Part shown: positions 53,261 through 62,401 of the stretch, in pieces
Position numbering within the stretch: the first letter of the stretch is position 1
Layout: each line of letters begins with the position of its first letter
Assembly: GCA_907163375.1 (NCBI GenBank)
Contig: CAJQUW010005569.1
Span: forward strand, 450,136 to 514,135
Length of the DNA stretch: 64,000 bases
Direction of reading: 5' to 3'
DNA from: Prostheceraeus crozeri
Lineage: Eukaryota; Platyhelminthes; Polycladida; Euryleptidae
The notes under the pieces: generated by a model
Database searches by the model: none
What the model was told of the DNA's origin: nothing
The model's input: the letters and a program-made list of their open reading frames with translations, nothing else
Made by a program: the position numbers and the translations under genes

Positions 53261-53821
53261 ATGCCTCATTACATTAGAACATGGAAACTTAGTGACGTTC
53301 AAAACGTTCACATAACAAATTCTAAAAGAATAGCATTTCGTCATTCAATAGCAAATAGTGATCGAAAACATCGTGGCGTTTGCATTAGTATTGACTCATT
53401 ACCTTCACTGAAAGACTTTGCGGATCTCATTGACAACCATAAGACTCGGATCAAGATTCCTCTCGATGACAAGGTATGGATAAAGTGTGATTCATCAGTC
53501 AAACTATACGTCTGTTCACCAAAACGTGAAGATGTTGAATATCGATTTTTTCGTTTGAGTGACGTCACATGGGAAACCTTTACAAGGGAGATACTACCAC
53601 AGATAACGTCATTCATTAAAGATGGAGGACATCAAACGGTTGGAAGTTGTAAATCGGATGTTAACTACAAAAGCAAAGTCAAAACTCAATCTACAAGAGA
53701 TCGAGAGGAATATACCCAACCGAAAACAATGGTTACTGATAAAACGCAAATTGAAGCCGACAACGAGCTTACATCTTGGAAGACCCTCAATGTTAACATG
53801 GAGGATTCAGAGGAAGGATAG
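53261..53821 (+). CDS. Possible PC4-like DNA-binding protein
   Basis: About 186 residues from the ATG at 53261. The N-terminal part (HYIRTWKLSDVQNVHITNSK, RIAFRHSIA, KHRGVCISIDSLPSLKDFAD) has the order of the transcriptional coactivator PC4 fold: a strand with basic residues, a second strand, KxG followed by an isoleucine-rich strand, then a helix starting with a Leu-Lys pair. PC4-like proteins bind single-stranded or melted DNA and occur in some virus-like elements. Residues 70-130 form a further beta-rich region, and the end is Lys/Thr-rich. The likeness is weak and pattern-based. The frame's end overlaps the TBP-like frame. Confidence 0.4.
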   Translation: MPHYIRTWKLSDVQNVHITNSKRIAFRHSIANSDRKHRGVCISIDSLPSLKDFADLIDNHKTRIKIPLDDKVWIKCDSSVKLYVCSPKREDVEYRFFRLSDVTWETFTREILPQITSFIKDGGHQTVGSCKSDVNYKSKVKTQSTRDREEYTQPKTMVTDKTQIEADNELTSWKTLNVNMEDSEEG

Positions 53822-54191
53822 ATCTCTCACTATCCTATTCTTTCCAAATGGAACAATCCAATGTATTGGAAGGGTCATGGAGGGTGATCTCTCATATCTA
53901 CACTTAACTTTGGAACATTTACTTGGTGATTCATTATCTGATTGGAAAGTGAAGACAATGACCGTGTTATGTGAATTACACTATCACTATGATTTCCGTA
54001 AAGTTACATCATCACATAATCTAACTTATGAAGTGGAGCTATTTCCAGCAGCTCAATTGACTAACTGGCATCCATATCATGTTCATGTGTTCCATAATGG
54101 AAAGATTGTGATAACCGGCATTAAAGACATAAGTGATGTGCCTCCCATCATATGTGATTTGAAAAAATGTTTCATGAAAACCAAATTGTAG
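53622..54191 (+). CDS. TATA-binding-protein-like protein
   Basis: The frame is 189 residues from the first ATG, but the recognisable part starts near the ATG at 53790, so the true start is uncertain. SLTILFFPNGTIQCIGR corresponds to the TBP strand with SGKMVCTGAK. VKTMTVLCELHY parallels the strand with IQNMVGSCDV. TYEVELFPAAQL parallels YEPELFPGLIY. HVHVFHNGKIVITGIKD parallels LLIFVSGKVVLTGAK. This covers the end of repeat 1 and all of repeat 2 of the TBP saddle, including the hallmark E-x-F-P and G-K-[IV]-V-x-T-G blocks. A virus-borne TBP-like factor could steer host RNA polymerase II to the element's promoters. It is the last plus-strand gene before the convergent block. Confidence 0.6.
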   Translation: MEDIKRLEVVNRMLTTKAKSKLNLQEIERNIPNRKQWLLIKRKLKPTTSLHLGRPSMLTWRIQRKDRSLTILFFPNGTIQCIGRVMEGDLSYLHLTLEHLLGDSLSDWKVKTMTVLCELHYHYDFRKVTSSHNLTYEVELFPAAQLTNWHPYHVHVFHNGKIVITGIKDISDVPPIICDLKKCFMKTKL

Positions 54192-54317
54192 ATTTTGTAT
54201 ATATGTGAATAGATTTTGTATATATGTGAATAGATAATGAAATATGAATGTTTTTGTTTTCCTTATAAACCCTTGTTTTGGAAAAAAGAGAGCAAGTTAA
54301 TGATACAACATAAAACT

Positions 54318-54782
54318 TTATTTCAAAACTGTTTCAACATATTTAGTAAGAATTACATCATTTTTATCACAGTTTTTTGAAAATAGTTCTAAAGCACTTT
54401 TACAGTTATTTTTCAATGGTCTCTCGTTGACAAAATAGAGTACATAGCCACCGCATATTAGAGATGTATTACTTTGAAGTGGGAACGATGTCACTTTCCT
54501 AACAGTCCAGGAGAACTTGTTCATCCATAATGCGATATCATGTAAACGAGGTTGATTAAGAGAGTCAAAATATTCGGCAACTTTATAACGATTGATGTAT
54601 ACAGCAATCCAATGTTTTCCGGGAAGATTGTTGGTATCCGTATTGATGATAAGCGAACAAGGATAGAAAGGAATTGAATCAGGTAAATTATCTCTAGAAA
54701 AGACATTGAGAAATATTGTCTTGGAGTAGGGATGAGCTTTCCTCATTTTCCTCAAGATTTCTATGTTGCTTAAGTTACTCAT
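54318..54782 (-). CDS. Adenain-like cysteine protease
   Basis: 154 residues. The catalytic set is visible: His57 in PGKHWIAVY, Asp73 in AEYFDSLNQ, Gln103 in FPLQSN and Cys110 in SLICGGYVLYF. It would mature capsid precursors in the assembling virion. Its start overlaps the end of the major capsid gene by four bases, implying both come from one transcript. An AATAAA on the minus strand overlaps its stop codon region (54317-54322). It is the last gene of the minus-strand structural block. Confidence 0.9.
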   Translation of the reverse strand: MSNLSNIEILRKMRKAHPYSKTIFLNVFSRDNLPDSIPFYPCSLIINTDTNNLPGKHWIAVYINRYKVAEYFDSLNQPRLHDIALWMNKFSWTVRKVTSFPLQSNTSLICGGYVLYFVNERPLKNNCKSALELFSKNCDKNDVILTKYVETVLK

Positions 54783-56062
54783 CTCTGATAGCTGACAGTC
54801 ACGTCTCTCATTCTTGTTATCTCAACTTTGCTATCATAGATAGCATAAATGAGACAAGTAATTGTTTTCTTCAAAGGTGACTCAAATGATACCTCCAGTC
54901 GTAGATTTCCAGGCTTTGTAACTCCTACGCTTTCACCGCCTAGATCTGCATCTGCTGTGAGGTTGTACATAATGAAGAAGTAGCCATTCTTGTACATATC
55001 CATTGTAATTCCATTTGAATCGTCTGTATTAAACATGTTGAGGGCGGTGAAAATAGAACCATATTCACGTGCGAATTTGCCATCTTTGAAATTAGGCTCA
55101 TATGCTTTGCAAGATACAAATTTCCCATCCTGATAGAGTGCTAGTTTGCTAACATTAAAGTGTTGGAAATTGAATGGATTCTTTTCAAAAGCACCAATGA
55201 ATGCCTCATTTTCCACAAATGTGATATACACCGCCTTTGGCATTGCAGTGGGAAAAAGATTTGGGTAGGCATGTGAGGATGATCCCGCACCAATTGTGAA
55301 GTTTGTCAACACACTGTGATTAACTGGATATATTGCATTGTTTTTCCTCAATCCTGTCGCATGCTCGTTGATGACTGACGGGTTCATTGTTACTCGCCTT
55401 ACATTGAGCATGGCATTACTTATGCTGACTTGATAGTTTGTAGCTCCAAAAGCCATTAACGCGACCTCAGGATTTGCACGAATAAATTTTATTTGCATTT
55501 TAACCTGTGATAGCAGATATCTAGATTGACGAAGGAAATCAAGATAGACGGGTCCTTTCAAGTATAATTCCTTTGAATCCGCTGTTAAATCCATTCGTCT
55601 TTTCAACCCTGTATTTGAGACATCATCATATTTCCCTTGCTGATCATCATACCACCCAGAAACTTGCAAGCGTGACTGTTTAGCTTGCTTTTGAAATTGA
55701 GTCATTGTATGTATATATGCTCCATATGGATTTGCTCGATCCCCTCCTTCAATCTGTTTGTCATTCAATATTAGATACACATCTGAGAACAGACTGGCAA
55801 TAGAAAGATTTGCTAATCCCACTTTATCCTTGGATGAATCGATATTTGTACCATCAGTCTTCTTAATTTGTATACACAACTCTAAATCAATGGATTGACA
55901 GTCAATATAATCTTGAGGATTGGCAGGTATATCAAACTGAATTGGCTGCTGGTTACCATCGATATTTGTTGTGGGGACTATGTCTACAATTGTTGAGGAG
56001 ATGATGTCTGTCTGATGAGGGGGAGAATCGAAGAAACACAAAGCCGAATTGATACTCTGCAT
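54779..56062 (-). CDS. Major capsid protein (double jelly roll)
   Basis: 427 residues, matching Polinton major capsid proteins in length and layout. The start carries FFDSPPHQTDIISSTIVDI. The first barrel includes PIQFDIPANPQDYIDC, SIASLFSDVYLILNDK and YGAYIHTMTQF. The second includes YLDFLRQSRYLLSQVKMQIK, MNPSVINEHATGL, and the C-terminal DMYKNGYFFIMYNLTAD followed by GNLRLEVSFESPL. It would assemble as trimeric capsomers. It differs widely in sequence from the element 1 capsid protein, supporting separate lineages. It lies between the core-like gene and the protease. Confidence 0.85.
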   Translation of the reverse strand: MQSINSALCFFDSPPHQTDIISSTIVDIVPTTNIDGNQQPIQFDIPANPQDYIDCQSIDLELCIQIKKTDGTNIDSSKDKVGLANLSIASLFSDVYLILNDKQIEGGDRANPYGAYIHTMTQFQKQAKQSRLQVSGWYDDQQGKYDDVSNTGLKRRMDLTADSKELYLKGPVYLDFLRQSRYLLSQVKMQIKFIRANPEVALMAFGATNYQVSISNAMLNVRRVTMNPSVINEHATGLRKNNAIYPVNHSVLTNFTIGAGSSSHAYPNLFPTAMPKAVYITFVENEAFIGAFEKNPFNFQHFNVSKLALYQDGKFVSCKAYEPNFKDGKFAREYGSIFTALNMFNTDDSNGITMDMYKNGYFFIMYNLTADADLGGESVGVTKPGNLRLEVSFESPLKKTITCLIYAIYDSKVEITRMRDVTVSYQR

Positions 56063-56072
56063 CGTATTAGCT

Positions 56073-56555
56073 CTACAAATATGTTGTCTTCCTTCGTTTT
56101 GACTTGTTTCTAGTAGCTGTGGAATTTCGTTTGCGCTTTCTTGTTTTCACTCGACGTCTAGATTTAGAACGTGCTGCTCTAGTCGGCTTTTTACTTTTCC
56201 TGCGTCTTTGCTTAGTAACTCGGCCGGATCCAACTTGTCTTGACTTCCTACGCTTCTTCCGAACTGTACGTCTCGTCTTTGTTAAATCATCTAATGCGTC
56301 TATGGCAGATTGCTGCGCGCGCATTTTCATAGATTCACCGATATCCTCACCTTGAAGCGCATCAGCTGCAACATTTGCACCAAAATCTAAAGCCCTGCTT
56401 CCAACACGCTTCATGATTGGTACGCCATACTTTTTGAGTGTTGGAAGAACCATACGTCTTAGTGCACCAAATATGCCTCCTCCAACTTGTCGTCTACCTC
56501 CAACAAACACGGGATAACCGCTCTGATATGATGGTCTACTGTAAATGCCTGTCAT
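56073..56555 (-). CDS. Basic core-like virion protein (pVI/pX/pVII-like plan)
   Basis: 160 residues. The N-terminal part has GGRRQVGGGIFGALRRMV, a Gly-rich site followed by an amphipathic helix as in adenovirus pVI/pX-type peptides, and an Ala-rich helix follows (FGANVAADALQGED). The C-terminal half (about 95-160) is extremely Arg/Lys-rich (TRRTVRKKRRKSRQ), suited to condensing DNA. A fusion of capsid-associated peptide and DNA-binding tail is typical of small Polinton and adintovirus core proteins. It sits between the capsid and penton genes on the same strand. The role is inferred from composition and context. Confidence 0.65.
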   Translation of the reverse strand: MTGIYSRPSYQSGYPVFVGGRRQVGGGIFGALRRMVLPTLKKYGVPIMKRVGSRALDFGANVAADALQGEDIGESMKMRAQQSAIDALDDLTKTRRTVRKKRRKSRQVGSGRVTKQRRRKSKKPTRAARSKSRRRVKTRKRKRNSTATRNKSKRRKTTYL

Positions 56556-56598
56556 TATGACTATTGAATAACTATGGAAGTCACAATAGCGTAAAGCC

Positions 56599-58203
56599 TT
56601 ACTCTCTTGACCTAATATGTAGGGTCAAAACAGTAACACCACCACAGAACGGTACTACTTCTCCTGCGTCATCATGAATTGATATGTCAATTCTATTGAT
56701 GAAATTTCGGCTGATTGGTAGATACATTGTGTTAAAAAATTCTCGATTGATTAGTTGCTTCCTTACGGATGAGAGAGGAAATGTGCGCAGAAGTGGGGCC
56801 TCAATGTCGCCAACCCTTGTATATTCAATAATGTTACAATAGACGTATAAGTTACTTATATCACGCTCTAGTGATGGGGCTGTATCGCCTATTGATGTGC
56901 CTTCATAAATAGTTGATTTTGAGAATCCCAATGTGGTCGTTAACACGCTATCCAGCTTGATAAGAGAGTTCTTCCCTACCTTTACAATCATGCGTTTCTT
57001 ATGTGGGTCATAAGAAAAGTGATATTCATCTGCATCAAGGTAATCTACACCAAACTCATTTAACTTTGTACACAATTCAGATGGCGTTTTCAAGCTTTCA
57101 ATGTTCAAATTAACTCTTTTTACAAGTTCACTGGAAGTAGACAATTCATCACCCAATATGTCTTCGCTGTATACGTGGATATCCCATGAAGCATTTGTTG
57201 ATGCTTTGAGTTTAGAAGAGGACAATTGAACCTTGAATGTATCATTTAATTCTGTCAACCAAGGTGCGCTTTCAAGGCCCTTAAACATCCCAATCATTTC
57301 AGATCCGAATTCAATAACAGCGGACTCAGACTTTTCCAATGGTGTCTTTTTAGTAAAAACAATAAATTCTGCCTCCGTTTCAACAGTAAATAAAGTTACT
57401 TTCTCTTTCTTATATTCACAAGTCATTAACGTTTCTGGCACTGATCCTTGAAACTTTCTTGCAAAGTCTTCAACACTTCTAATGACCTCAAATTTATTTT
57501 TTACTCGGATGCTCCTTTTTTGTAATGCATACAATGGCACAATTCTACATTGAAAATCAGTGACTTTCCTCTCCGAATTCCACCCACGTCCATTGTACCA
57601 ATACCTTGATGAGAAAGTTGTTCTGGAATACCGAAAAGTATGACTCAAATCCTTACCTAATACATGAAGAACATGCTTCCCTTCCTTCATCAATTTTGTT
57701 GACCCGTTTATGACTGGTTTGTAGAATTTATTCAAAGTCAGCTTGAAGAGATCATTTATTCGTTCAAACATTCTACCGATTTCCTTTTCTGTATCTTGCA
57801 AGCTCATTGTGGGAACCTTAGAATCAAAAGTTGACGTTGCAAATGCCTTTTGAATTTTAATCATGTTTTGGACAGATGGTAAAGATGTTGAAAAAGGATG
57901 TAAAGTTAGATGATGAAAAGCCCATGTACCATGTAGACCATTTTGAAATATGCGAAAGCAATCATCCTTCTCTCGCACTTCTTTATGTAATTCAAAATAG
58001 TTGTTCTTTAGCAAACTGATATCGTTGTAATAAGTAATTTCAGTTAGAGCAACTTCATGGGGTCCATGCATAGTAATTGGATTAGCGAATTCAACAGAGT
58101 AGAGAGATGGTTTGTTACTTGGGAATATCTTGGGGTTGCTATTGCTTGAAAGAATGATATTGAAGTTAGTAGACATGTTAAACTCATATATGGAAGAAGT
58201 CAC
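56599..58203 (-). CDS. Penton / minor capsid protein
   Basis: 534 residues (an ATG at 58179 would give 526). The two ends match the penton protein plan: near the N-terminus KPSLYSVEFANPITMHG and HEVALTEITYYND; in the C-terminal third DTLGFSKSTIYEG with the conserved LGF, DISNLYVYCNIIEY, and a closing FINRIDISIHDDAGEVVPF. The long middle part (about 130-370) is absent from the 262-residue element 1 homologue and may form an extra surface domain. It lies between the core-like and integrase genes. Confidence 0.75.
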   Translation of the reverse strand: MTSSIYEFNMSTNFNIILSSNSNPKIFPSNKPSLYSVEFANPITMHGPHEVALTEITYYNDISLLKNNYFELHKEVREKDDCFRIFQNGLHGTWAFHHLTLHPFSTSLPSVQNMIKIQKAFATSTFDSKVPTMSLQDTEKEIGRMFERINDLFKLTLNKFYKPVINGSTKLMKEGKHVLHVLGKDLSHTFRYSRTTFSSRYWYNGRGWNSERKVTDFQCRIVPLYALQKRSIRVKNKFEVIRSVEDFARKFQGSVPETLMTCEYKKEKVTLFTVETEAEFIVFTKKTPLEKSESAVIEFGSEMIGMFKGLESAPWLTELNDTFKVQLSSSKLKASTNASWDIHVYSEDILGDELSTSSELVKRVNLNIESLKTPSELCTKLNEFGVDYLDADEYHFSYDPHKKRMIVKVGKNSLIKLDSVLTTTLGFSKSTIYEGTSIGDTAPSLERDISNLYVYCNIIEYTRVGDIEAPLLRTFPLSSVRKQLINREFFNTMYLPISRNFINRIDISIHDDAGEVVPFCGGVTVLTLHIRSRE

Positions 58204-58216
58204 ATGCTATATTAGC

Positions 58217-59305
58217 TTAATAGTTACGAGTGTCTCCCATCTCCACATTTTGTAGATCCTGGTGCGTTATCCAGCTATTGAATGAATCAGGATATCCTTT
58301 CCATTTAACTAGATATTTCCTTTGATTGCCATGACCTTTCCTCCTAATTATTTTATCAATCATATACACCTCTTCACTTCTATCTACTACTTGCAATTCA
58401 TAAGAGTAAAATTTTCCTTCAATTGGATTGCCATGGTAATCTATTAATTTATACATGGTGGGTCTAAATTTTCTATTTACTTCATCCACAAAAAACTCTT
58501 CTTCAGTCCAATTAGGTAGATACCCCTTCTCATATGTAGACTTAACCTTTGAAATCCGAACTCTATCACCAACATTAATTTTCTTTTCATTGGAAATGTT
58601 TTTCGCTTTCTTATCATACAATCGAAGCCATACATCCATCGCATTATCTGGGGTAACATCAACTGGTTTCATCTTAATGATTCGATGGTAGCTTTCATTG
58701 TAATTCTTAACAAATTTCTGCAGCTCACCTACCCAAACATGTGTATTTTTTGCAGTGAAATAGCGCCATATTTTTGTCTTCAGTGCGCGATTGAACCTCT
58801 CAACCATGGCAGCTTTATAAGCACTTTTGACACTAAACAATTCCACATTATGACTTTTAAGGACACTTCGAACATGAGAGTTTTCGAATTCCTTCCCTTG
58901 ATCGGTCTGTATTCTTTGCGGAACACGCCCCTCATCGAAAATGCCCTGAAAAGCCGCTTCAACTTCTGGTCCTCGTTTAGATTTCAGCGCACGTGCCCAA
59001 GCATAGCGAGATAAAATATCTATTACGGTTAAGATGTATTTATAGCCATCATTGTACTGTGATATCTGTTGCATGTCAGCCAAGTCCGCTTGCCATTGAC
59101 TATCTATATTGTTAACAACATATTTTCTTGTTGGAAACCGCTTTCTCGCATTTTTGTGAAGAGTGTAAGTCGGTTGACTCCTCAACCACTTCTTGACTTT
59201 CTCTATTCCCACACCTGCTGCACGAGCTAGAACCTCCGGACGACTGAAACTTGCGGGATGATTTAAGTCGTAATAAATCTTCCTCAGCTTCACTGCTGTA
59301 CTCAT
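58217..59305 (-). CDS. Retroviral-type integrase with chromodomain
   Basis: 362 residues from the ATG at 59305, chosen because the family's N-terminal pattern (LRKIYYDLNHPASFSRPEVL) starts just after it. A helical DNA-binding region (1-60) is followed by YTLHKNARKRFPTRKYVV and the catalytic core: WQADLADM (Asp74), RIQTDQGKEF (Asp135) and AAMVERFNRALK (Glu169), the DDE triad with usual spacing. A basic C-terminal domain (KINVGDRVRISK) follows, then a chromodomain (about 312-345: IIRRKGHGNQRKYLVKWKGY then SWI). The chromodomain may steer insertion to marked chromatin. The element 1 integrase lacks this chromodomain. Confidence 0.92.
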   Translation of the reverse strand: MSTAVKLRKIYYDLNHPASFSRPEVLARAAGVGIEKVKKWLRSQPTYTLHKNARKRFPTRKYVVNNIDSQWQADLADMQQISQYNDGYKYILTVIDILSRYAWARALKSKRGPEVEAAFQGIFDEGRVPQRIQTDQGKEFENSHVRSVLKSHNVELFSVKSAYKAAMVERFNRALKTKIWRYFTAKNTHVWVGELQKFVKNYNESYHRIIKMKPVDVTPDNAMDVWLRLYDKKAKNISNEKKINVGDRVRISKVKSTYEKGYLPNWTEEEFFVDEVNRKFRPTMYKLIDYHGNPIEGKFYSYELQVVDRSEEVYMIDKIIRRKGHGNQRKYLVKWKGYPDSFNSWITHQDLQNVEMGDTRNY

Positions 59306-59441
59306 CGTCTTTGTTCTGATTTGCACGCGTATTACTCGCACAGCAACTGCTAACACAATTGATATCAACCTCTATGCCCTCTTCTGCTTTACCTTCGAGC
59401 GCAGATTTCAAGCAACAGCAAAATTTTTGTAACGACATCAT
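59112..59441 (-). CDS. Possible small Cys-rich upstream frame
   Basis: 109 residues in a different frame, overlapping the start of the integrase gene. The part before 59305 (SLQKFCCCLKSALEGKAEE, CVSSCCASNTRANQ) has a protein-like, Cys-rich composition; the remainder overlaps integrase coding and is probably a shadow. It may be a small independent peptide or a leader belonging to the integrase transcript. Existence as a separate gene is doubtful. Confidence 0.25.
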   Translation of the reverse strand: MMSLQKFCCCLKSALEGKAEEGIEVDINCVSSCCASNTRANQNKDDEYSSEAEEDLLRLKSSRKFQSSGGSSSCSRCGNRESQEVVEESTDLHSSQKCEKAVSNKKICC

Positions 59442-59472
59442 ATGAGAGAGGCAAGGCTTAATTCATATTTGC

Positions 59473-60123
59473 TTAATATTTACTATACTCCTTCGCAACA
59501 CGCATTGAGCGCCTAGTAGCTCTTTTTGGTTGCAGATCATCGGGATCATGAAGCTCTCGCTTGACCGCCATCGTGGGTGTTTTACTCTTTGATCCATCTT
59601 GTAAGTGACCCTTATCCAATTCATTCACAGTCGGTCCTCCAATAATATTGTGAGGTACATTTTGATCAGATAAAATTTTCTGAAAATATGTCCACCCTTG
59701 TGGTGCACCTAGTTTTCGCCTTACATCTCTGACAGCATATTGTAGAAGGTCATCTATGTGACTATTTCTAATAACATCACCAGTTGTTTCATCTATTATC
59801 TCCCCTCTCTCATTGAACTTCACATGTGGATCAATGAAGTCAAATAATCGCTCAGTGCGCACACGATATGGTCGAGGTGTTGACAAGGTTATAAATCGTC
59901 GCAACTTGTCACGAATCTGTCGCCTCTCGTCAATGTTTTCAGCTGCTAACTGCATTCGTCGATAGGGATCCTTAATCTTCTGAATTTCCATATCCTTTTG
60001 TGTTAGTTCCTTAAGTTGATTCGTAATAGGTTGATCTATATTTTTGACTTCTTGTGCACTTTGTAATGTAGTCAATTGCACATACTCCTCTTGAGGAATG
60101 ACTACCATCTTTGAATACGACAT
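59473..60123 (-). CDS. Polinton protein of unknown function
   Basis: About 216 residues from the ATG at 60123 (an upstream ATG adds a 10-residue hydrophobic leader). Conserved-looking N-terminus MVVIPQEEYVQLTTLQ, a helical charged middle (NIDERRQIRDKLRRFI), then FDFIDPHVKFNERGEI and GAPQGWTYFQKIL, and a basic tail (KRATRRSMRVAKEY). Proteins with an IPxEEYxxL start are common beside capsid and integrase genes in invertebrate Polintons (from memory, unverified). No enzymatic motif. It lies between the integrase and ATPase genes. Confidence 0.6.
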   Translation of the reverse strand: MSYSKMVVIPQEEYVQLTTLQSAQEVKNIDQPITNQLKELTQKDMEIQKIKDPYRRMQLAAENIDERRQIRDKLRRFITLSTPRPYRVRTERLFDFIDPHVKFNERGEIIDETTGDVIRNSHIDDLLQYAVRDVRRKLGAPQGWTYFQKILSDQNVPHNIIGGPTVNELDKGHLQDGSKSKTPTMAVKRELHDPDDLQPKRATRRSMRVAKEYSKY

Positions 60124-60162
60124 GTTTGAAAATAATAAGGCAACAAAGTACATTGCTTAAAA

Positions 60163-60798
60163 CTAACTGTGAACCAAGAAAACTGTCATTGGTTCAGCGG
60201 AATTAGGTATGATATTTGTTCGAAATCGAAGTCGTTCCGGACATTCCTGGGTTAGATCAATAAATTGATAACCATGTGGTTTATTTGTTACATCTTCATA
60301 TATTTTTGAAAGTACTTTAGGTTGTTGAGGTAATATCTGTCTACTGAGATGATGTATCTGACTGCTATCTCTTGGATTTTTAAATATTGCCAAATAATGT
60401 GTATTCAAACTTCTAGTTCTTTGCTCTTTCCCTCCATCGAAGATGTTTTGGGTGATGTAGATAATAAAAGCTTCCCTATGATGTGCAGTTTGAATGAACA
60501 TTTCAGTTACATCCTTTGAAGATTTGCTTTCTCGTAATAGATCATCTAATACTAGTAAGTCACCTGCTTTGATATCCTCAGTTGATGGCAACCCTTGCTT
60601 CACCTCATAACCTTTCTGGCGAAGTGCAGAATGTAGTTGTGGTTGAAATATTCCATAATACCATTTGACTCTCTTAATTTCCTTGTTAAACATTTCATTT
60701 CTATATTGTAGCAATTCAGTTACAAATGTAGTTTTACCGGACTGACTTGGTCCAGCGACACACATTGTGCGATCAGTGAATAGACGAAAATCTGTCAT
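60163..60798 (-). CDS. FtsK/HerA-type DNA packaging ATPase
   Basis: 211 residues. Walker A is AGPSQSGKTT (about 14-23), Walker B is LLVLDDLL (about 83-90), and the downstream FIQTAHHREAFIIYITQN has the conserved hydrophobic strand ending in T-Q-N, the sensor position of this family. The ATPase would drive DNA into the procapsid. Length and motif spacing agree with Polinton ATPases and with the element 1 protein at 23875. It is part of the minus-strand structural block. Confidence 0.9.
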   Translation of the reverse strand: MTDFRLFTDRTMCVAGPSQSGKTTFVTELLQYRNEMFNKEIKRVKWYYGIFQPQLHSALRQKGYEVKQGLPSTEDIKAGDLLVLDDLLRESKSSKDVTEMFIQTAHHREAFIIYITQNIFDGGKEQRTRSLNTHYLAIFKNPRDSSQIHHLSRQILPQQPKVLSKIYEDVTNKPHGYQFIDLTQECPERLRFRTNIIPNSAEPMTVFLVHS

Positions 60799-60923
60799 CT
60801 TATAATTCCATTAACATTAAGCTCATCATCCCGCTAATTTTGCTTAGAACAACAAAACAGACACATGTTCCAGATCACGTTTATTTACATTCAGAATAGA
60901 AACTTTCAAGTTACATTTACAAA

Positions 60924-61657
60924 TTAAAACATTTGTGTTTCCTCATCACAATTAGGATTATAGAAAGTTTTCAAGTCAGCATCTTGGCGCTTCAACTTCA
61001 ATTTAGGATTCCCATCTTTAGATTTCCGCCCTCGCTTTTTGCTCTCTTCCTTCCCATCACTTGAAGCAGTCTTATCAATGTTAATTAAACATTTATCAAT
61101 TGGTACTGGTTCATAGACTAGTTGAAGAACCTTCATTTGTAAAGATGCGACTTTACCAGTCGAACCATGTGAGCCAATATAAAGTCCGGTAACGTGCACT
61201 AAGCCCATATAGCGGCCCCGTTTGAGATCCTCACATTCCATCGCGTTTGTAAAGAGATCGAATGCTTGAAAATGATCCGATAGTTTTAAAAGCAGTGTAT
61301 CGAATTCCGGCAATTCCTTATAACCAACTCCTTCCTCTAATGCCTTTCTCCAATGAGTGGGAGCACTTTCAGGCAGCTCAACACATTCTTTCGCGAAAGA
61401 GTCAATAGTTTTAAGAATCACCTGTTGCCATTTTGGAAAAGTCACTCGCATTTGTCTCATATTGCTATACCCTGATGTAGACATACCATTACTGTGGAAG
61501 AATGGAACTGAAGATAAAAGCCATCATCACCATAATTCAAGGTTTGAAAGTAGAACGTATTTCCAATCCCTTGCACCTTTCTTGTCGGACGAAGCTTCAA
61601 GAGATCTTGCTCAAAAGCGTCACCTTCCTCTCTGATTGTATACATTTTCTGAGTCAT
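60924..61657 (-). CDS. Polinton protein, possibly ssDNA-binding-like
   Basis: The minus strand has protein-like sequence across this stretch. The clearest frame (up to 61484) gives 186 residues with FPKWQQVILKTIDSFAKE, GRYMGLVHVTGLYIGSHG, MKVLQLVYEPVP and a basic KRGRKSKDGNPK tail. The region upstream includes LRPTRKVQGIGNTFYFQTL. A PTR.VqG...FYF start and a G.Y.GLVHVTGLYIG strand recall a single-stranded-DNA-binding-like family seen in Polintons and related viruses, but this is recalled from shape and not verified. Whether the stretch is one intact gene is unclear. Confidence 0.45.
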
Positions 61658-61808
61658 GTTTCAACAAGTACTAATTCGGAGCTTTCAACCAGCGCAAATG
61701 AATTGTCACTTGAAAGTGGTAAAATATCATTAAAGCGTCTTCCTTACATACACCTATATATGACTCATCAATCAAAATGATGACGTGTCACTTTATGATT
61801 CGCTAACC

Positions 61809-62201
61809 TTATATTAACATTGCAGCAGTTGCTGCAATCCTTCCAAGCGGACTATTGATTACACCATTAATACTGTTTCCAATATCATTTAACATACTTA
61901 GAAACCCACCACCACCGCGCTGAATTAAGTTTCGCCTTTTCTTATCACTACTCCTTGGATTTGAAAACTTTTTTATGCTATTCAAAGAGCCAGCATTCAA
62001 CAGAGGCTTGTAAATAGGTAGACATTTGTGTATTGCAAAAGCTAAATCACGAATGAAATCATCACTTGAATTTTGAATCAATTTACACTTCTTCTTATTA
62101 TCATGTATCCTGTTTAACTTTCGCAACGCCTTTTTAAACTGACTTGAAGGTTGGAAGGACCGTTTCGATTGACGAGAAGATGCCTTCCGTTTTACAGACA
62201 T
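61809..62201 (-). CDS. Small basic protein with RGGGGFL tail
   Basis: 130 residues. A Lys/Arg/Ser-rich start (SVKRKASSRQSKRSFQ), a helical middle (SSDDFIRDLAFAIHKCLPIY) and the end LIQRGGGGFLSMLNDIG followed by a hydrophobic helix. Short basic proteins ending in [QK].GGGFL plus an amphipathic helix recur in invertebrate Polintons. The Gly run before Phe-Leu could be a maturation protease site releasing a membrane-active peptide (inference). Likely a minor virion component. Confidence 0.55.
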   Translation of the reverse strand: MSVKRKASSRQSKRSFQPSSQFKKALRKLNRIHDNKKKCKLIQNSSDDFIRDLAFAIHKCLPIYKPLLNAGSLNSIKKFSNPRSSDKKRRNLIQRGGGGFLSMLNDIGNSINGVINSPLGRIAATAAMLI

Positions 62202-62401
62202 TTTTATTCTAATATGGAAATAGATAATACAATTACAATTTTTGCTTAGTACTTACAACATTATATACAAAAGTTTACAAGCATTCACACAGAGTTTGTT
62301 GCTGGTACTTATAAAATTACATAAACACTTAACAAGTTGTAGAGGGAAACTGATATACACTCACATCGGCTAGAGTCTGATTTGTAGCAGTTATGAGCTG
62401 C

